From assembly GCA_021850555.1 (NCBI GenBank), contig JAJZLX010000171.1, forward strand, positions 1 to 20,168: 20,168 nt of DNA, written 5' to 3'. The number at the start of each line of letters is the position of its first letter. Position 1 is the stretch's first letter. The DNA comes from Pseudomonadota bacterium (lineage in GTDB: Bacteria; Pseudomonadota; Gammaproteobacteria; Steroidobacterales; Steroidobacteraceae). Positions 1-9,084 of the stretch are shown one piece after another. The translations under genes were made by a program, and so were the position numbers. The notes beneath the pieces were generated by a model. It did no database searches, had not been told where the DNA came from, and worked only from the letters and a program-made list of their open reading frames with translations.

Positions 1-845
1 AGAGGCGCACTATAGAAATTTCCCGGACGCGACACGTTCGGAAAGCTGCCGGAATCGACCGCAACGGCCCCATTTTGTATGACCTGGCGCCTGATGAATC
101 CGCTGTTGCGCGTGAAGGAGCCCACCAGGCGCACCGCGGCGGTCTTCCCCAACGGGATGTTGACCATCGCATTTTCCTGGTGGTTCAGGTTGCCGCCATC
201 CGTGGTGTCGCTGATCACTTCCTCCCCGCTGGCCCTGAAGACATCGAGGCGCGGTGGGTTGGGAATCAAACGGATGGTCCCGCCCATGGAGCTCGACCCG
301 TACAGGGTGCCCTGGGGGCCGCGCAACACCTCGACCCGCTTCAGGTCATAGAGGTCCGGGTCGATCACCACCTTGCCGAAGAAAGAGTTGGCCGGCGCCG
401 ACAGCGGTATGGAGCCCAGATACAAGCCCACCACGGAGGTGTTGCCCCCTTGGGAATTAAGACCGCGCATTTCGAGCTCGTCCAGGCCCGGGCTTCCGGA
501 GTTGCGCACGGCGATGCCGGGCACGCTGACCACCAGGGAATGGAGAGACGTGATCCCTCTGTTGGCGAGCTCTGCGCCGGTGAACACGCTGATGCTGATG
601 GGAGTCGTCTGGACCGTGGTCCTGCGCTTGGTCGCGGTGATCACCACTTCCTGAAGCTGATCCGCGGAGTCGGCCGCTGGCTGCTGCGCGGCGGCCACCC
701 CTTGCGTCGTGATGCCGAGAGAAACAGCGGCCAGCAGGAGCAACAGCCACCGCGGGTTCGCACGCATCGCGCGCTCGGTCCTCGTGCCGAGGATCCTGAC
801 GGATTCATCGACAACCGCTCGAGTGGCTTTTGCTCGCATATTCAT
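1..845 (-). CDS. TonB-dependent outer-membrane receptor, N-terminal part (cut by window edge)
   Basis: This is the first 281 codons of an outer-membrane receptor for energised uptake of a ligand that cannot be identified here; the rest lies beyond base 1. From the codon at 845 the frame is open to the window edge. A classical signal peptide (MRANPRWLLLLLAAVSLGI, then an Ala-rich cleavage region) begins at an internal ATG at 767. The starts at 845 and 839 would add about 25 residues, so 767 is a serious alternative start. After the signal comes a TonB-box-like segment (QEVVITATKRR), then plug-domain hallmarks: SVPGIAVRN, LDELEMRGLN and VEVLRGPQGTLYGSSSMGGT. The AraC-type gene upstream on the same strand and the divergent transporter/sarcosine oxidase genes suggest a shared catabolic locus. 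Family assignment is secure; substrate is not. Confidence 0.93.
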   Translation of the reverse strand, partial: MNMRAKATRAVVDESVRILGTRTERAMRANPRWLLLLLAAVSLGITTQGVAAAQQPAADSADQLQEVVITATKRRTTVQTTPISISVFTGAELANRGITSLHSLVVSVPGIAVRNSGSPGLDELEMRGLNSQGGNTSVVGLYLGSIPLSAPANSFFGKVVIDPDLYDLKRVEVLRGPQGTLYGSSSMGGTIRLIPNPPRLDVFRASGEEVISDTTDGGNLNHQENAMVNIPLGKTAAVRLVGSFTRNSGFIRRQVIQNGAVAVDSGSFPNVSRPGNFYSAP

Positions 846-920
846 CCCCCGTCTTCTTTTTCGTCCACGAACGCGCCGGCAGCAGGTGAAACAGACGACC
901 ACATCAAAGGGCGGCACTCG

Positions 921-940
921 CGCGTGTACGGCTACACGCG
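921..940. promoter_or_regulatory. Inverted repeat in the receptor upstream region
   Basis: The 451-bp gap 846-1296, between the AraC-type gene and the receptor, contains a perfect 8-bp inverted repeat CGCGTGTA-CGGC-TACACGCG centred about 85 bp upstream of the first receptor start codon. It could be an operator or an RNA hairpin in the leader. No convincing -35/-10 pair was found, and nothing else in the gap looks coding. Confidence 0.3.
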
Positions 941-1296
941 AGCTCCCGATCCGTGGCCGGCGAGGGGGCGGTTGCCGACGCTTCTGCCCTCGGGCCGTGC
1001 GTGCGGAACGGATGCCCCGGCGATTTGGCCTCGACCGCGAGAATGGCTCGCCGGCTTCATGAGGAATCCCAAACTGCGCGCATCATCCGCAGATCCTTCA
1101 GGCAGGGCATTCTACGTTGAGCCGCCACATCAGCTTAGGGGATTGGGTAAAAAGCTTCATAAAGGAGGGCAATTCAATCCGTGGGGTCTCTGTCGGCGCA
1201 ATCGCGAACAGGGAGCCTGCGAGGCGGGCCACCGCACCCTTGAAGGGACCGTTGCGCCGCATCACCTGACAGGCGGCGGTTGCCTCCGGCCGCGAT

Positions 1297-2361
1297 TCAG
1301 CAGGACTTCAGTCCCCGAGCGTCCTTGGGACACAGGCCGAACTCGCGCCGAAACGCGGTGGCGAATGAGCTTTGATGGCCGTAACCGACCGCTTCGGCGA
1401 CCTGTGCGGCGGGCATGTGCTGCTCGCGCAGCAGTTTGAGAGCATGCTGCATTCTGCAGCGCAGGGAGAATTCGAACAGGGTCTCGCCAAAGAGGGCCTT
1501 GAATCCGCGCTTCAGCGAGGTCTCGCTCATCCCCACCGCCCGCGCAACCTGCCGGGTGGTCGGCGGGCTCGAGAGCTGGCCCGCGAGTACGGTCCGTGCG
1601 GCGTACAAGCATCGCAAGTCGCGCTCGCTGTACCGCTTGATGGGCGCCTGCCGTGCGCAGCTGAACTCGGCGACCGCGGCGCAAAGGAGCTCGAGCGTGG
1701 TCGCCTCGGTGTGAATGAGCGCGAGCGCCCCCGTGTAGGGATTGTCGATCAGCTGGGAAGCCAGCTCGAACATCCGCGGATTGAGCGGCAGATGACAATA
1801 ATGGAATTGACCGTGCGAAGGCGACACGAGTGCGCCGAGCTGCGGAGGCGAGTCGGGCAGCGAGGCGACGAAATGACCGGCGAGGTACTCCGGCCGCACG
1901 TTGACCGCCACGCAGCGCTCGCGGATGCTCGGCGCCGCCCATTCCCGGTAATCGATCTCCGGCGGCTGAAAGTAGGCGAGCAGGGTCGGTCGATTCAGGT
2001 GCAGCGTCTCGGCATGATTGCCCGCGATCGTCAAATCGCCGGAGAGCTGGAAGAAAAACTGCACCATTCCATCGCCCGGCACCAGCTCCACGCGCGGCCT
2101 TTTGTACGCCACGTTCGCGACGACAACATAGACATCGTCGCCGATCTGCGTGAACTCCCAGGAGCCCTCGCCCTCCTTCGGTGGCACGATCATGCGCGCA
2201 CTGACCAGACGCCGCAGCGGGTGGCGCACGAGCGATTGCACACCTCGCGCGCGCTCCAGGCTCGCAAAGGCATCTCTCAGTGTGCCGCCCGGACCGGCGA
2301 GAAACGCACGGAACAGGCCGCCGTGCCGGTCGGCCAGGGTAGCCGCGCCGGTCACTTGCAT
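1297..2361 (-). CDS. AraC-family transcriptional regulator
   Basis: A 354-residue cytoplasmic DNA-binding regulator. The C-terminal 90 or so residues form a double helix-turn-helix of the AraC/XylS type: TTRQVARAVGMSETSLKRGF, then a linker helix, then AAQVAEAVGYGHQSSFATAF and the closing RREFGLCPKDAR. The N-terminal part (about residues 60-250, with VQFFFQLSGDLTIAG and RPTLLAYFQPPEIDY) is a cupin-like sensor region of the kind common in AraC proteins encoded near TonB receptors. The ATG at 2361 gives a typical family length; an internal ATG at MIVPPKEG is a shorter alternative. It lies 451 bp upstream of the receptor on the same strand and 206 bp from the divergent transporter. Control of one or both flanking units is inferred from position only. 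Confidence 0.93.
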   Translation of the reverse strand: MQVTGAATLADRHGGLFRAFLAGPGGTLRDAFASLERARGVQSLVRHPLRRLVSARMIVPPKEGEGSWEFTQIGDDVYVVVANVAYKRPRVELVPGDGMVQFFFQLSGDLTIAGNHAETLHLNRPTLLAYFQPPEIDYREWAAPSIRERCVAVNVRPEYLAGHFVASLPDSPPQLGALVSPSHGQFHYCHLPLNPRMFELASQLIDNPYTGALALIHTEATTLELLCAAVAEFSCARQAPIKRYSERDLRCLYAARTVLAGQLSSPPTTRQVARAVGMSETSLKRGFKALFGETLFEFSLRCRMQHALKLLREQHMPAAQVAEAVGYGHQSSFATAFRREFGLCPKDARGLKSC

Positions 2362-2567
2362 GGCGCCATTCGTGCGCCCCCCATAGTTACCGTCTGTGAA
2401 TGCGGCATCGGCTCCAATTTAGGATTTCGGGCGCCGCTCTGCAACTGCGCCGTCCTCGGGGGGAACGGCCCGGGCGAGGAACCGATGGCACTATCTGCTA
2501 ATTTAAATGCCGCTTCTCCAAAGGTGCAGCGGCTCTCGGCTGGCTACTCTGCCGCTATGGAATCCTT

Positions 2568-3935
2568 TTGGGTACCTCGAGCTTGAGACCGCAACTGCTT
2601 CCGCGCAAACCCTCCGAGTGCCGACCGGGCGAACCGGACTGCGAGCTCGTCCGGCCGGCGCCGGCAGACGCCCACCCGGGGACACGCTGGTACGCGCTCG
2701 CCATTCTCACCGCCATTTATGTCTCGAACATCGCCGATCGCTATGTGATATCCACCCTGATCCAGCCTATCAAGGCGGATCTGCGCTTGAGCGATGCGGC
2801 AATCGGCTTTTTGACCGGCTCGGCGCTCGGCATCGTCTACGTCGGAATGGGAATCCCGCTCGGACTTCTCGCCGACCGGGTCGAGCGGCGCAAGCTCATT
2901 GCGATTTCGATCGCGCTCTGGTCGGCCATGACCGCGGTGTGCGGAGCGACCACCACGTTCATTCAGCTGCTGCTGGCCAGAATCGGCGTCGGGGTCGGCG
3001 AGGCCGGCGGCACTCCCGCCTCCCAGTCGATGATGGCCGATCTGTTCCCCTTCTCCCAGCGAACGCTTGCGACCACGATATTCGCCCTCGGAGCCGCCGC
3101 CGGCTCGATGCTGGGAGCGAGCGGCGGAGGACTCATCGCGGGTCGCTTCGGCTGGCGGGCGGCCTTCGTCGCGCTCTCCATCCCCGGCATCGTCATAGCG
3201 CTGCTCGCGCGCTTTACTCTGCGCGAGCCGGTCCGAGGCGCATTTGACGCGGTCACCGACGAGCGTGTTCCCTCTCTTCGCGAGACGTTAGAGTTCATCC
3301 GCACCCAGCCCTCCCTGGTGCACGTGCTCGCCGCCGCGACCGTGGTGACCTATTGGGGATGGGGGCTGCTCTGGTGGACGCCGGCGTTCCTGATGCGCTC
3401 CCATGACCTGACGATCGCCCAGGCCGGCACTCTGGTCGGCACGGTGACCGGAGTAGCCGGCGCGCTCGGGATCCTCGGCAGCGGGCTCCTCATCCATTGG
3501 TGCGGCCGCAGGGATCCGCGCTGGCAGCTGTGGATCGTCGGCCTCGCGACTTTTCTCGGCACGTGCCTGTCAATTGCGCTCTACACGGCAAAGAGCATGA
3601 CGATCACCACGGTGATGCTCTGGCTGTTCGTGCCGGTCGCATATCTGAACATTGCGCCGCTCTTGAGCTTCGCTCAGAGTCTCGTGCCGCCCAGGATGCG
3701 CGGACTCACCTGCGGCCTGCTGCTCTTTGGCGCCAATATCGCGAACCTCGTGCTCGCTCCGCAGATCATCGGCATCACGAGCGACATCCTGCACGACCAT
3801 TTCAACACCGGGATCCAGTCCCTTCGATGGGCCCTGGTTGCCACGACCTTCACCGGCTTCTGGGCGACGTACCATTTCTGGGCCGCCAGCCGGAACTTGA
3901 AGCAGAACCTGACTCGCGCGGGTGTTTCCTTGTGA
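2568..3935 (+). CDS. MFS transporter, Spinster-like family
   Basis: An inner-membrane secondary transporter of 455 residues. Membrane segments begin near residue 40 (RWYALAILTAIYVSNIADRY). Motif A between helices 2 and 3 reads GLLADRVERRKL. LLLARIGVGVGEAGGTPASQ is the helix 4 signature of the Spinster/sugar-phosphate-like MFS group. About 12 hydrophobic stretches follow, to a cytoplasmic C-terminus. The start is uncertain: the open frame has TTG at 2568 and another TTG at 2583, with no in-frame ATG before the first helix and no clear Shine-Dalgarno. The gene ends 74 bp before soxB on the same strand, so it probably belongs to the sarcosine oxidase transcription unit and may import its substrate. 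That role is inferred from context, because Spinster-family substrates are diverse. Confidence 0.9.
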   Translation: MGTSSLRPQLLPRKPSECRPGEPDCELVRPAPADAHPGTRWYALAILTAIYVSNIADRYVISTLIQPIKADLRLSDAAIGFLTGSALGIVYVGMGIPLGLLADRVERRKLIAISIALWSAMTAVCGATTTFIQLLLARIGVGVGEAGGTPASQSMMADLFPFSQRTLATTIFALGAAAGSMLGASGGGLIAGRFGWRAAFVALSIPGIVIALLARFTLREPVRGAFDAVTDERVPSLRETLEFIRTQPSLVHVLAAATVVTYWGWGLLWWTPAFLMRSHDLTIAQAGTLVGTVTGVAGALGILGSGLLIHWCGRRDPRWQLWIVGLATFLGTCLSIALYTAKSMTITTVMLWLFVPVAYLNIAPLLSFAQSLVPPRMRGLTCGLLLFGANIANLVLAPQIIGITSDILHDHFNTGIQSLRWALVATTFTGFWATYHFWAASRNLKQNLTRAGVSL

Positions 3936-4009
3936 CCTGCAATCGTTGCCCGGATCGCGACCGGCGACACGGAATTGCCGACAGATAAACCTTCACTTCC
4001 TGGGTGACC

Positions 4010-5257
4010 ATGCGATTCTCGGCTTTCGCGCTGGCACGCGGCGCATTTTCATTTCACGAGAGCTGGCCGCAGCTCTGGAGGAGCCCGGAGCCGAAGCGCC
4101 GATACGACGTGGCGGTCATCGGCGGCGGCGGTCATGGCCTTGCCACCGCGTACTATCTCGCCAAGGAGCATGGGGTGCGCAACGTCGCGGTGCTCGAAAA
4201 AGGCTGGCTCGGCGGCGGCAACACCGGCCGCAACACGACGGTGGTGCGCTCGAACTACTTCTACCCCGAGAGCGCCCGGCTCTACGAGCTGTCGCTGCGC
4301 CTCTATGAAGGGCTCTCGCGCGAGCTCGGCTTCAATATCATGCTGAGCCAGCGCGGCATCCTCACGCTCGCCCATGACTCGCATCAGCTAGAGATGCTCG
4401 CGCGCTGGCTGAATGCGATGCATCTGAACGGCATCGACGGCGAGCTGCTCGGCCCGGGCGAGGTGCGCCAGTGGCTGCCCCTGCTCAACCACTCGCCGAC
4501 GGCGCGTTATCCAGTGAAAGGCGCGGTGTTGCAGCGCCGCGGCGGAATCGCGCGTCATGACGCGGTGGCCTGGGGCTACGCGCGCGCAGCGGACGCCCTC
4601 GGGGTCGACGTCTTGCAGAATTGCGAGGTGCTCGGTTTTCTGCGCGAGGGCGAGCGCGTTGTCGGCATCGAGACCACCCGAGGCTGCATTCGGGCGGATA
4701 AGGTGGCCCTGGCCGTGGCCGGCCACAGCAGCGTGCTGGCCGCCAAGGCCGGCTTCCGGCTACCGGTGACGAGCTATGCGCTGCAGGCCTTCGTGACCGA
4801 GCCGGTAAAGCCGGCGCTCTCCTGCGTCGCGGTCTCCATGGCGACGGGCGCCTACGTCAGCCAGTCCGACAAGGGCGAGCTCGTCGTGGGCGGCGGTCTC
4901 GATCTTTACCCCTCCTACGCCCAGCGCGGCAATCTACCGACCCTTCAAGCGGTGGTGGCGGGGCTGCTCGAGCTTTTCCCCTGCTTCAGCCGCCTGCGGA
5001 TGCTGCGCCAGTGGGCGGGCATCGTCGATGTGGTTCACGACTCCTCCCCGATCATCGACCAAGCGCCCGTCAGGGGGATGTACCTCAACTGCGGCTGGGG
5101 AACCGGCGGGTTCAAGGCCATCCCCGGCGGCGGGCTCGCCTTCGCGCACCTCATCGCCACCGACCGGCCGCACCCGGCCGCCGAGGCCTTCACGCTGCGC
5201 CGCTTTGCCAGCGGCGCCCTGATCGATGAAGGCGCCGCGGCCGGCATCTCGCACTGA
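4010..5257 (+). CDS. soxB: Sarcosine oxidase beta subunit
   Basis: The 415-residue beta subunit of cytoplasmic heterotetrameric sarcosine oxidase, which carries the site where sarcosine is oxidatively demethylated. Residues 32-64 form the FAD-binding Rossmann fold, with GGGGHG at residues 38-43 and the acidic end of strand 2 in VAVLEKGWLGGGNTGRNTT. The GGIARHDAVAW block contains His183. This His is the likely counterpart of the histidine that covalently holds FMN in characterised beta subunits, but that match is from memory of the family and not from an alignment. The length is normal. The ATG at 4010 gives the usual N-terminus; an in-frame GTG two codons earlier at 4004 is possible, and neither has a strong ribosome site. 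soxD follows after 11 bp. Confidence 0.97.
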   Translation: MRFSAFALARGAFSFHESWPQLWRSPEPKRRYDVAVIGGGGHGLATAYYLAKEHGVRNVAVLEKGWLGGGNTGRNTTVVRSNYFYPESARLYELSLRLYEGLSRELGFNIMLSQRGILTLAHDSHQLEMLARWLNAMHLNGIDGELLGPGEVRQWLPLLNHSPTARYPVKGAVLQRRGGIARHDAVAWGYARAADALGVDVLQNCEVLGFLREGERVVGIETTRGCIRADKVALAVAGHSSVLAAKAGFRLPVTSYALQAFVTEPVKPALSCVAVSMATGAYVSQSDKGELVVGGGLDLYPSYAQRGNLPTLQAVVAGLLELFPCFSRLRMLRQWAGIVDVVHDSSPIIDQAPVRGMYLNCGWGTGGFKAIPGGGLAFAHLIATDRPHPAAEAFTLRRFASGALIDEGAAAGISH

Positions 5258-5268
5258 GGGTGAAGTCA

Positions 5269-5550
5269 ATGCTTCGTATCAGCTGTCCGTGGTGTGGTCC
5301 TCGCGATGAGCCGGAGTTTCGCTGGGGCGGGGAGGTTCCCGTGCTGCGGCCCGGCCCGCCCGGGGCGGTCTCCGATGCCGCCTGGGCGCAGTACCTTTTC
5401 GTGCGCGACAACCCCAAAGGCTGGGTGCGCGAGCGCTGGGTGCACGCCTTCGGTTGCCGGCAATGGCTCATCGTGGTGCGAAACACCGTGACGCACGAGA
5501 TCCGCGCGACGGCCAAGCTGACAGAGCCGCCGCCGGAGGTTGCCCCATGA
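5269..5550 (+). CDS. soxD: Sarcosine oxidase delta subunit
   Basis: The small 93-residue zinc-binding delta subunit of heterotetrameric sarcosine oxidase. The residues known in this family to bind zinc are all present at the expected positions: Cys6 and Cys9 (ISCPWCG), and His59 and Cys63 (HAFGCRQW). The conserved ending of the fold is WLIVVRNTVTHEI. The ATG at 5269 was chosen over the GTG at 5260 because GAGGGTGA lies a suitable distance upstream and because this start sets the Cys/His numbering to the family pattern. The stop overlaps the soxA start (ATGA), indicating translational coupling. Confidence 0.97.
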   Translation: MLRISCPWCGPRDEPEFRWGGEVPVLRPGPPGAVSDAAWAQYLFVRDNPKGWVRERWVHAFGCRQWLIVVRNTVTHEIRATAKLTEPPPEVAP

Positions 5551-8516
5551 GGATGAACGCTCATCGGCTCGAGAGCGGCGGCCGAATTGATCGCGGCCGG
5601 CCGCTCGCCTTTGAGTTCGACGGCCGGCGGTATGAGGGATTTGCGGGCGACACGCTCGCTTCGGCTCTGCTCGCGAACGGGGTGCGGATCCTCGGGCGAA
5701 GCTTCAAGCTCCACCGTCCCCGCGGGCTCCTCGGCGCCTGGGGCGAGGAGCCCAATGCCATCGTGCAGATCGGCACAGGGGAAACGACCGTCCCGAACCT
5801 CAAGGCCACTCAGGTCGAGCTCGCCGAGGCACTCGAGGCGCGCAGCGTCAATTGCTGGCCGAGTGCGCGATCGGATGTGTTCGCCTTCCTCAAGATGTTC
5901 GGCCCTCTGATGCCCGCGGGGTTCTACTACAAGACTTTCAAGTGGCCGAGCTGGCATTGGTTCGAGCCGACGGTGCGCCGCGCCGCGGGGCTTGGGGTTG
6001 CCCCCACCGGAGCCGATCCCGATCGCTATGAGGAACGCCACGAGCACTGTGACGTGCTGGTGGTGGGAGGAGGCTCTGCGGGTCTCGCGGCCGCACTCGC
6101 CGCGACCCGAGCCGGGGCCCGAACGGTGCTCGCCGATGACCGGCCTGTCCTGGGAGGGGCGCTGCAATGGGAAGAGAAGACAGTTGATGAGCGTCCGGCG
6201 CTCGAGTGGGTCGGCGAGGTCGAGGGCGAGCTGCGCGCCGCCTCCACCGCGCGGGTGCTCACCCGAACGACCGCTTTCGGCTGCTACGATCATCATCTCG
6301 TGGCGCTCTCGGAGCGATTCGGTGAGCAGACCGCCAGGCCCATCCGAGAGAGGCTCTGGCACGTTCGCGCCGAGCAGGTCGTGCTCGCCACCGGGGCCAT
6401 CGAGCGCCCGCTCGTCTTCCCCGACAACGATGTGCCGGGAGTCATGCTCGCTTCGGCCGCCAGGAACTACGCGGTGCAATATGCGGTGCGCCCTGGCAGA
6501 CGTGCCGTGCTCGTCACGAGCACGGACTCAGGATATGACGCCGCCGAGAGCTTGAGAGCCCGCGGCATTGCGATCGAAGCGATCGTCGATACACGGATGG
6601 ATCCCGGTGAGGTGGCTGCCCGGGCGAGGCGCGCGGGCTTTGCGGTACGTGCCGGTTATGTGCCCGTACGGGTCCACGGCACCAGGGCCGTGAGAGCGAT
6701 CGACATCCAGCCGCTGGCCGAGATCCTGCGCGCCCACTCGAGAGGATCGCCTCTTCGCCTCGAATGCGACCTGGTGTGCGTCTCGGGCGGCTGGACGCCG
6801 ACCGTGCATCTTTACTCGCAGGCCCGCGGACAGCTGCGCTACGACGCGGAGCGCGCCGCTTTCGTTCCGGGGCCGGGCCCGAAGGGGTTTCGATGCGCCG
6901 GAGCCGCCGCCGGACAGTTCGCCCTTCGGGAGTGCCTCACGGACGGGTTCGCCGCCGGTCGCGAGGCGGCAGAAGCCACCGGAGCCCGGTCAGATGCGGG
7001 ACTTTCACCGATCGCGGCGCCGGAGCGCACCGCCGTCGCGCCCTTCTGGGCCGCCCCCCGACACGATCATCGCAAGGCGTGGGTGGATCTGCAGAACGAT
7101 GTAACCCAGGCCGATCTCGAGCTCGCCGCACGCGAGAACCTGCGCTCCGTCGAGCACGTGAAGCGGTACACGACCACCGGCATGGCGGTCGATCAGGGCA
7201 AGACGAGCAACATGAATGCGCTCGGGATCCTTTCCGATCTCACCCAGACACCGATCCCGCAGATCGGTACCACCACGTTCCGGCCGCCCTATGACCCCGT
7301 CACGCTCGGCGCGCTCGCTGCCCGGCACGTCGGACCGCTCTACCGTCCGTTGCGGCGTACGCCGCTCGATGCGCAACACGCCGCCCACGGAGCGTGCTTC
7401 GAGGATTTCGGCGGCTGGCGGCGAGCGGCGTGGTACGCCTCGAACGGCCAGAGCCGGGAAGAGTGCATCCGGGCCGAGAAACGGGCCGCCCGGGGGGCGG
7501 TCAGCCTCTTCGATGGCTCGCCGCTCGGCAAGATCGAGGTCCGGGGCCCCGATGCGGCCGTCTTCCTCAATCGCATGTACTGTAACAGCATGAAGAGCCT
7601 CCCCGTGGGCCGAGTCCGCTACGGGATCATGCTGAGCGAGCACGGGGTGATCCTCGATGACGGAGTGTGCCTGCGCCTTGCCGAGGATCACTTCCTGGTG
7701 AGCACGACCAGCGGCGGCGCGGACCGCATCTTCTCGGGGTTCGAGGAGTGGCTGCAGTGCGAGTGGCCTGACCTGCGGGTTCTCATCACGAATGTCACCT
7801 GCGCTTGGGGCAACATCGCCATCGCCGGTCCCCGGGCGAGGGAATTGCTCTCCTTGCTCAGCACGGATGTCGATCTTCACCCAAAGGCCTTCCCTCACCT
7901 CTCGGTCCGCTGCGGGCGGATCGAGGACGTGCCGGCACGCATCGCCAGAGTGGGTTTCACCGGCGAGCTGTCCTTCGAGATCAACGTTGCCGCCGGCTAC
8001 ACCGCCGCGCTCTGGGAGCGGCTGCTCGAGCGAGGGGCCCCGCTCGGGTTGAGGCCGATCGGCATCGAGGCGCTGCAGGAGCTGCGCACGGAAAAAGGCT
8101 ATCTGCACGTCGGCACCGATACCGATGGGCGCACACTCCCCGCCGACATCGGCATGGGCGCGGCGCTCGCGAAGAAATCCGAGGACTTCGTCGGCCGCCG
8201 CTCGCTCGAGCGCGCCGAGGCGCAGCGGCCGGACCGTTTACAGTTCGTGGGGCTATCGGCCGACGATCCGGGCACGGTGCTGCCCGTCGGCGCGCACGTG
8301 GTGGCCGATCCCAAGGCGCGTCTGGGCAGCCAGGGATATGTCACTTCGAGCTGCATGAGCGAAGCCCTCGGGCGCACCGTCGCCCTCGGGCTCGTTCAAG
8401 GCGGCCGAAGCCGCCACGGGGAGTCGGTTGCGATCTACTGCAACGGCGGGCTCTGGCCCGCGCACATCGTCTCCCCGCAGTGGTACGACCCGAAGGGGGA
8501 GCGACTCAATGCTTGA
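5547..8516 (+). CDS. soxA: Sarcosine oxidase alpha subunit
   Basis: The 989-residue alpha subunit, of normal size. The N-terminal 100 or so residues match the small ferredoxin-like domain typical of alpha subunits (GDTLASALLANGVRILGRSF, then KLHRPRGLLGAWGEEPNA). The central dinucleotide-binding domain begins with DVLVVGGGSAG (GGGSAG at residues 174-179) and includes VVLATGAIERPLVFPDND. From about residue 565 to the end is a GcvT/aminomethyltransferase-like domain, with RTPLDAQHAAHGACFEDFGG near its start and LRTEKGYLHVGTDTDG, the region associated with tetrahydrofolate. The alpha subunit binds NAD+ and passes the one-carbon unit to folate as methylene-tetrahydrofolate. It starts inside the soxD stop codon, and its own stop overlaps soxG. 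Confidence 0.97.
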   Translation: MRMNAHRLESGGRIDRGRPLAFEFDGRRYEGFAGDTLASALLANGVRILGRSFKLHRPRGLLGAWGEEPNAIVQIGTGETTVPNLKATQVELAEALEARSVNCWPSARSDVFAFLKMFGPLMPAGFYYKTFKWPSWHWFEPTVRRAAGLGVAPTGADPDRYEERHEHCDVLVVGGGSAGLAAALAATRAGARTVLADDRPVLGGALQWEEKTVDERPALEWVGEVEGELRAASTARVLTRTTAFGCYDHHLVALSERFGEQTARPIRERLWHVRAEQVVLATGAIERPLVFPDNDVPGVMLASAARNYAVQYAVRPGRRAVLVTSTDSGYDAAESLRARGIAIEAIVDTRMDPGEVAARARRAGFAVRAGYVPVRVHGTRAVRAIDIQPLAEILRAHSRGSPLRLECDLVCVSGGWTPTVHLYSQARGQLRYDAERAAFVPGPGPKGFRCAGAAAGQFALRECLTDGFAAGREAAEATGARSDAGLSPIAAPERTAVAPFWAAPRHDHRKAWVDLQNDVTQADLELAARENLRSVEHVKRYTTTGMAVDQGKTSNMNALGILSDLTQTPIPQIGTTTFRPPYDPVTLGALAARHVGPLYRPLRRTPLDAQHAAHGACFEDFGGWRRAAWYASNGQSREECIRAEKRAARGAVSLFDGSPLGKIEVRGPDAAVFLNRMYCNSMKSLPVGRVRYGIMLSEHGVILDDGVCLRLAEDHFLVSTTSGGADRIFSGFEEWLQCEWPDLRVLITNVTCAWGNIAIAGPRARELLSLLSTDVDLHPKAFPHLSVRCGRIEDVPARIARVGFTGELSFEINVAAGYTAALWERLLERGAPLGLRPIGIEALQELRTEKGYLHVGTDTDGRTLPADIGMGAALAKKSEDFVGRRSLERAEAQRPDRLQFVGLSADDPGTVLPVGAHVVADPKARLGSQGYVTSSCMSEALGRTVALGLVQGGRSRHGESVAIYCNGGLWPAHIVSPQWYDPKGERLNA

Positions 8517-9081
8517 GCGCCGCACGCCGTTTGACCCGAGCCGGGAAGGGGAAGATCCCGGCAGCGCCGCCATCGCACGGGGATTCACCGTCACGCCGGT
8601 ACGCGACAAGGGACTGTTGCTGCTGCAGAGCGCCTCCCTGCCCGTATTACAGGCCGCGCTCGAGCAAGAAATCGGCTTGACGCCGCCGCCGGCGCAGAAA
8701 GCCTCTTTGCACGGTCCTTACGCCCTGCTCTGGCTGACGCCTGCGCAATGGCTTCTGGAGCTCCCTGCCGGGGAGTGCGATTGCATCGGTGCCGCTCTCA
8801 GCGGCCGGCTCGGCTCGACGCTCGCCGCCATCACCGACTTCAGTGATGCTCTCGTGGCGCTCGAGGTCGGCGGTGCAGGGCTCGCCGATGTCCTCATGAG
8901 CGGCTGCAGCCTGGATCTGAGACCGGAAGCGTTCCCCCCGGGCCGGGTCGCGCGCACGGCGCTCGCCGATGTACCTGCGATTCTTTGGAACCCCGGCGGC
9001 CCCGGCCGCATCCGCTGCCTCATCGAGCGCGGCCTTGAAACGCACCTGTTCGCCTGGCTCAAAGGCGCGGCAACACAATGA
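8509..9081 (+). CDS. soxG: Sarcosine oxidase gamma subunit
   Basis: The 190-residue gamma subunit of heterotetrameric sarcosine oxidase, a structural subunit related to the GcvT fold. Family features include LHGPYALLWLTPAQWLLELP, ITDFSDALVALEVGGAGLAD and LRPEAFPPGRVARTALAD, followed by a C-terminal IERGLETHLFAWL. The start overlaps the end of soxA by 8 bp and is preceded by AAGGGGGAG at good spacing, so the two are translationally coupled. It is the last recognisable gene of the operon: the plus strand beyond it holds no formyl-tetrahydrofolate or serine hydroxymethyltransferase gene such as often follows sox genes elsewhere. Confidence 0.93.
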   Translation: MLERRTPFDPSREGEDPGSAAIARGFTVTPVRDKGLLLLQSASLPVLQAALEQEIGLTPPPAQKASLHGPYALLWLTPAQWLLELPAGECDCIGAALSGRLGSTLAAITDFSDALVALEVGGAGLADVLMSGCSLDLRPEAFPPGRVARTALADVPAILWNPGGPGRIRCLIERGLETHLFAWLKGAATQ

Positions 9082-9084
9082 GCG

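Noticed and set aside
75..1439. Long plus-strand open frame opposite the TonB receptor and the AraC tail
   Set aside because: It spans two real minus-strand genes and their gap and resembles no protein family; this is a GC-rich shadow frame.
2507..3247. ATG-initiated plus-strand frame starting just upstream of the MFS gene
   Set aside because: It has a better start codon but is frame-shifted relative to the clear MFS sequence and encodes an Arg/His-rich shadow product.
7005..8108. Minus-strand open frame of 367 codons opposite soxA
   Set aside because: soxA is unmistakable on the other strand; the antisense frame has no domain features.
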